Assembly: GCA_021787505.1 (NCBI GenBank)
Contig: JAJYLU010000048.1
Coordinates: 1 to 9,017 of the forward strand
Direction: 5' to 3'
DNA length: 9,017 bases
Source: Nitrospirota bacterium
GTDB lineage: Bacteria > Nitrospirota > Thermodesulfovibrionia > Thermodesulfovibrionales > UBA6898
Part shown: piece by piece, positions 6,080 through 9,017 of the stretch
Position numbering within the stretch: the first letter of the stretch is position 1
Layout of the letters: every line of letters begins with the position of its first letter
Translations under genes and position numbers: made by a program
Notes under the pieces: generated by a model
Seen by the model: the letters and a program-made list of their open reading frames with translations, nothing else
Database searches by the model: none
What the model was told of the DNA's origin: nothing

Positions 6080-7006
6080 ATGAAAGCGAAAGTATCGGTC
6101 ATAGGTGCGGGCCATGTCGGCTCAAACACGGCCCAGTTGATTCTCCAGTCCGGACTGGCTGACGTGGTGCTGTATGACATCGCCGAAGGCGTTCCGCAAG
6201 GCAAAGCGCTCGACCTCTACGAGGCAGCCCCGCTCTGGAATGTTTCCGCGGCCTGCAAGGGAACCAACGATCTGGCTGACACTGCGGGATCGGACATAAT
6301 AGTCGTCACCGCCGGACTCCCGAGAAAACCGGGCATGAGCCGCGACGATCTCCTTCAAGCAAACGCCGCCGTCATAAAGAGCGTAACTGTCGGAACTGCG
6401 GGATTGTCACCCAAGGCGATCTACGTTATAGTCACCAACCCGATGGATGTCATGACTCAGATAACTTGGACGCTGTCGGGCTTTTCTCCCCGCAGGGTTG
6501 TCGGCATGGGAGGGGTACTCGATTCAGCCAGGTTCAGGACATTCATCTCCTTTGCGCTGGGGGTCTCCCCTGAAGACATAGAGGCTCTGGTGCTGGGGGG
6601 ACATGGGGATCTTATGGTTCCGATGCCGAGATTTACGACTGTCAAGGGTGTGTCCGTAGAAAAACTTCTCGACGCGGCCCGCATTGCCGAGTTGATACAA
6701 AGGACTAGGAATGGGGGTGCGGAGATCGTGTCCCTGCTGAAGACCGGGAGCGCCTACTATGCGCCGGCGGCGGCGGTTTTTCAGATGGTGAGGGCGATCC
6801 TGCTCGATGAGAGGCGGGTGCTGCCGTGTGCCGCGTATCTCCAGGGGGAATACGGGATATCTGGCCTTTTTGTGGGTGTGCCCGTCGTCCTGGGCAAAGA
6901 AGGGGTCGAGAAGATCATCGAACTCGATCTCACGGATGAAGAGAGGAAGGCGTTCATTCAGTCCGCCTCATCGGTAAGGGAATTGCTGAGCGGAGCGCTG
7001 AAATAG
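6080..7006 (+). CDS. mdh: Malate dehydrogenase (NAD, LDH-like family)
   Basis: It interconverts malate and oxaloacetate with NAD(H) in the TCA cycle or its reductive branch, in the cytoplasm. Counting from ATG 6080 (308 residues), the Rossmann motif VSVIGAGHVGSN is at about 5-16, and D33 at the end of strand 2 (VVLYDI) selects NAD over NADP. The mobile loop GLPRKPGMSRDD supplies R82 and R88. VTNPMDVM, GMGGVLDSARFR and the catalytic-histidine motif LGGHGD (H175) follow. The substrate-loop arginine in PRKPGMSR marks a malate rather than a lactate dehydrogenase. KTGSAYYAPAAA and VLPCAAYLQGEYG are also typical. An upstream in-frame ATG at 6068 would add MTAH, but it overlaps the -10 box and neither start has a Shine-Dalgarno. 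The next gene, an NDK variant, starts 36-51 bp after the stop on the same strand. Confidence 0.94.
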   Translation: MKAKVSVIGAGHVGSNTAQLILQSGLADVVLYDIAEGVPQGKALDLYEAAPLWNVSAACKGTNDLADTAGSDIIVVTAGLPRKPGMSRDDLLQANAAVIKSVTVGTAGLSPKAIYVIVTNPMDVMTQITWTLSGFSPRRVVGMGGVLDSARFRTFISFALGVSPEDIEALVLGGHGDLMVPMPRFTTVKGVSVEKLLDAARIAELIQRTRNGGAEIVSLLKTGSAYYAPAAAVFQMVRAILLDERRVLPCAAYLQGEYGISGLFVGVPVVLGKEGVEKIIELDLTDEERKAFIQSASSVRELLSGALK

Positions 7007-7057
7007 AAGACGCACAACTTGACCCTGAAAAGGGACCTTGAAATGGAGAAAGAAGTA

Positions 7058-7783
7058 ATGGAACAGACTCTCGTACTGATTAAACCCGACGCACTGAAGA
7101 ATTCTCTGACGGGGTATGTGCTTTCTCTTCTGTCGGAATTTCATACCGGTCTGCGCTTTGCCGGCGCCAAGATAGTCCATGTGAGCAGGATGCTCGCGGA
7201 GGAGCATTATGCCGAGCACCGCGGAAAGATATTTTATCCTTCTCTGATAGAATACATCATGGGACGCCTCCATTATCCTGATGAACCGAGGAAGCGCAGG
7301 GTGATTGCGTTTGTTTATCAGGGTCCGGGGGCGACGGGCAGGATGAGGGAAATTTGCGGACCGACCAATCCTCATGTCGCGCGTGAGACGAGGCCCGGAT
7401 GTGTTCGCTCGCTAGGCACGATTGTTCCAATCAAAGACGGTCAGGGAAAAGTAATCGGTGACCGGATGGATAACCTGATACACGCCTCGGCTGCGAATGA
7501 GGATGCCGAACGGGAGATTAAACTCTGGTTCCGTCCTGTCGATATCCCCCCTTCCATGCGGACATATCCGACGGAGATAAACGAAAAACACTACTATTTC
7601 AAGGACCGCACGCTCTCCCTGACGCACGAACCCGGCAGTGTCTGTTTGCTTGCTCCGGGGGACATTGTCTGGAAGACCGACCTCGATGCGCTCGGAAAAC
7701 TTCATCGGGGGGAGGCTTCCGCAGTTACTTTGGAAGCCGTGGCGGCCAAATACCTGATCAACGTACATCAGGAGAACAATTAA
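7058..7783 (+). CDS. ndk: Nucleoside-diphosphate kinase family protein with insertion and C-terminal extension
   Basis: NDKs pass the gamma-phosphate of ATP to NDPs through a phosphohistidine. The protein begins MEQTLVLIKPDAL, the usual NDK N-terminus. It contains EEHYAEHRGK, a GPTNPHVARETRPGCVR block matching the TNP...PGTIR region of ordinary NDK, and NLIHAS, which aligns with the catalytic NxxHGS motif, so H142 is the likely phosphorylated histidine. It differs in several ways. It has 241 residues against about 140, an insertion of roughly 10 residues (LHYPDEPRKRR), a rearranged segment before the histidine, HAS instead of HGS, and a tail of about 80 residues (PVDIPPSMRTYPTE to the end, with SVCLLAPGDI) of unknown role. 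The ATG at 7058 has GGAG 9 bases upstream. ATG 7043 (AGGG, 8 bases) and TTG 7019 are in-frame alternatives. It probably shares the mdh transcript. Kinase activity is likely but not certain. Confidence 0.85.
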   Translation: MEQTLVLIKPDALKNSLTGYVLSLLSEFHTGLRFAGAKIVHVSRMLAEEHYAEHRGKIFYPSLIEYIMGRLHYPDEPRKRRVIAFVYQGPGATGRMREICGPTNPHVARETRPGCVRSLGTIVPIKDGQGKVIGDRMDNLIHASAANEDAEREIKLWFRPVDIPPSMRTYPTEINEKHYYFKDRTLSLTHEPGSVCLLAPGDIVWKTDLDALGKLHRGEASAVTLEAVAAKYLINVHQENN

Positions 7784-7820
7784 AGAATTTTTCCCTTTCG
7801 ATCCGCATTTTTCTTCCTCT

Positions 7821-7846
7821 CCGACGGCAGTTGAGTGCCGCATCGG
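7821..7846. repeat. Imperfect inverted repeat between ndk and clpC
   Basis: CCGA-CGGCA (7821-7829) can pair with TGCCG (7836-7840) and TCGG (7843-7846) across a GTTGAG loop with a two-base CA bulge, giving a 9-bp stem. It lies 38 bp after the ndk stop and 27 bp before the clpC -35. No T-run follows on either strand, so it is not a classic intrinsic terminator. It could still end or stabilise the ndk message. Confidence 0.4.
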
Positions 7847-7872
7847 AAACCTGCCTTGACGCTCACCCTTTA

Positions 7873-7902
7873 TTGACTTTGACTCCTTAAAAAAAGTATT
7901 AT
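7873..7902 (+). promoter_or_regulatory. Probable sigma70 promoter for clpC with a tandem TTGACT repeat at -35
   Basis: TTGACT (7873-7878) and TATTAT (7897-7902) are 18 bp apart, each with one mismatch to consensus. The predicted start is near 7909. A second TTGACT (7879-7884) directly abuts the first, making a 6-bp direct repeat across the -35 region. Confidence 0.6.
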
Positions 7903-7909
7903 TTTATTA

Positions 7910-7925
7910 GGAACTATGGAGTTCC
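7910..7925 (+). repeat. Perfect inverted repeat at the predicted 5' end of the clpC mRNA
   Basis: GGAACT (7910-7915), loop ATGG, AGTTCC (7920-7925): a perfect 6-bp stem with a 4-nt loop. It sits one base past the predicted transcription start and 3 bases before the AAGGAG ribosome binding site (7929-7934). It could be a 5'-terminal mRNA hairpin or a small operator. It does not match the CIRCE heat-shock element. Confidence 0.55.
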
Positions 7926-7940
7926 GAAAAGGAGTTTACA

Positions 7941-9017
7941 ATGTTTGAAAAATTTACAGAAAGAGGCAGAAAGGTCATAATCTTCGCAAAAGAAGAGGCC
8001 GAAAAGCGTCAGAATGACTATCTGGGGACCGAACATCTGCTGCTCGCGATCCTGAGGGAGGATGACGGGCTCCCCGTCGCGATATTGAAAAAGATGGGGC
8101 TCACCGTCGAAGAACTCAGGATGGAGGTCGAGAGGAACCTCCCCGCCGGCATGAACCTCCTCACTTTCGGAGATATCCCGTTTACTCCCAGGGCAAAAAA
8201 GGTACTCGAGTTGGCCGTCGAAGAGGCAAGACTTCTCGGGCATAATTATATAGGCAGCGAACATCTTCTCCTTGGTCTTATCAGGGAAGACGAGGGGATT
8301 GCGGGGAAAATCCTGCGTAATCTGGGCGCCAACCTGCTGGGCGCACGTCAGCTCACCATCAACCTTTCGATGAAATCATACAGCAATATACGCGAGAAAA
8401 AGAGTGCTACCCCTGCTCTCGACGAATTCGGGCGGGATCTTACCATGCTCGCAAAGGAAAATCGTCTTGATCCCGTGATCGGCAGGGAAGACGAAATTGA
8501 GAGGGTGCTTCAGGTCCTTGGAAGGAGGATCAAGAACAACCCCGCGATCATCGGCGAGCCCGGCGTCGGGAAGACCGCAATCGTTGAGGGCCTCTGCCAG
8601 AGAATTGTGGCGGGCGACGTGCCGGAGAGCCTCCTCGGAAAAAGGATTATTTCACTCGACCTCGGCGCGCTCATCGCCGGCACGAAATACCGGGGCCAGT
8701 TCGAGGAGCGCCTCAAGATCGTCATGAAAGAGATCGTCCAGATCGACAATATCATACTGTTTATCGACGAACTGCATACGCTGATAGGCGCGGGCGCGGC
8801 GGAAGGGTCGATCGATGCGTCGAGCATGCTGAAGCCGGCCCTTTCACGCGGCGAGATACAGTGCATCGGCGCGACCACGCCCGATGAATATCGGAAATAT
8901 ATTGAGAAAGACAGGGCGTTGGAAAGACGGTTCCAGCCTATATATATTCAGCCCCCTGATGTAGCAGCTACGGTCGAAATCCTCGCCGGCCTGAGAACGA
9001 GATACGAGGCCCATCAT
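7941..9017 (+). CDS. clpC: ATP-dependent Clp protease ATP-binding subunit ClpC (N-terminal 359 residues; 3' end outside window)
   Basis: ClpC is a hexameric AAA+ unfoldase that feeds substrates to the ClpP peptidase. The frame is open to the window end. It holds two Clp-N repeats, [13 protein letters not shown]...[11 protein letters not shown] (about 1-65) and [20 protein letters not shown]...[10 protein letters not shown] (about 81-145), and a short linker. The first AAA+ domain has Walker A GEPGVGKT (205-212), pore loop KYRGQFE (249-255), Walker B IILFIDE (271-277), [11 protein letters not shown] (sensor 1) and the ALERRFQP arginine-finger region (326-333). These fit ClpC better than ClpB or ClpA. 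The middle domain and second ATPase lie beyond the edge. The ATG start has a strong AAGGAG 6 bases upstream. The ctsR-mcsA-mcsB genes that precede clpC in Firmicutes are absent here. Its own promoter and a 5' hairpin lie just upstream. Confidence 0.95.
   Translation, partial: MFEKFTERGRKVIIFAKEEAEKRQNDYLGTEHLLLAILREDDGLPVAILKKMGLTVEELRMEVERNLPAGMNLLTFGDIPFTPRAKKVLELAVEEARLLGHNYIGSEHLLLGLIREDEGIAGKILRNLGANLLGARQLTINLSMKSYSNIREKKSATPALDEFGRDLTMLAKENRLDPVIGREDEIERVLQVLGRRIKNNPAIIGEPGVGKTAIVEGLCQRIVAGDVPESLLGKRIISLDLGALIAGTKYRGQFEERLKIVMKEIVQIDNIILFIDELHTLIGAGAAEGSIDASSMLKPALSRGEIQCIGATTPDEYRKYIEKDRALERRFQPIYIQPPDVAATVEILAGLRTRYEAHH

Noticed and set aside
7412..7843. Minus-strand open frame of 143 codons opposite the NDK gene
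   Set aside because: It is antisense to a well-supported gene, has no family motif, and extends into the intergenic hairpin region without a credible ribosome binding site.

Overview
The window is 9 kb of ordinary chromosomal DNA from a bacterium. It is densely packed with housekeeping genes, and I see no insertion sequence, phage gene, CRISPR array or plasmid gene. The gene set (tandem MiaB and MtaB, a class II tRNA nucleotidyltransferase, a CobO-type corrinoid adenosyltransferase, a malate dehydrogenase followed by an unusual nucleoside-diphosphate kinase, and ClpC) together with an actinobacterial/archaeal-type inositol-phosphate synthase looks like an uncultivated or anaerobic lineage such as Desulfobacterota or Nitrospirota. 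That placement is a low-confidence inference from gene content, not from a marker gene.

Layout. Bases 2-2029 (+) hold the end of miaB and all of mtaB, two radical-SAM methylthiotransferases that modify A37 of different tRNAs. mtaB converges on a tRNA nucleotidyltransferase (cca) at 2197-3405 (-), whose start is problematic. Back-to-back with it is a tRNA-Gly(CCC) gene (3525-3599, +) with a consensus promoter. Only 41 bp later comes a corrinoid adenosyltransferase gene (3641-4165, +), probably on the same transcript. The first 4.2 kb is therefore largely tRNA modification, tRNA end repair and a tRNA gene.

Bases 4234-5932 (-) form a tight two-gene operon: an inositol-1-phosphate synthase and, 4 bp downstream, a membrane CDP-alcohol phosphatidyltransferase. 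Together they would turn glucose-6-phosphate into inositol phosphate and then attach it to a CDP-activated lipid, giving a phosphatidylinositol-phosphate-type lipid. A consensus promoter (5986-6014, -) drives this pair. It stands back-to-back with a second near-consensus promoter (6040-6069, +) that drives malate dehydrogenase and the nucleoside-diphosphate kinase variant (6080-7783). The mdh promoter lies so close to the gene that the mRNA is predicted to be essentially leaderless.

After a 157-bp gap with a promoter and a small hairpin at the predicted 5' end of the message, clpC (7941 onward, +) begins with a strong ribosome binding site and runs off the window. The points most worth a second look are the inositol-lipid operon, the cca gene with no usable start codon in frame, the leaderless mdh, and the extended NDK. 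No wholly new system is evident.
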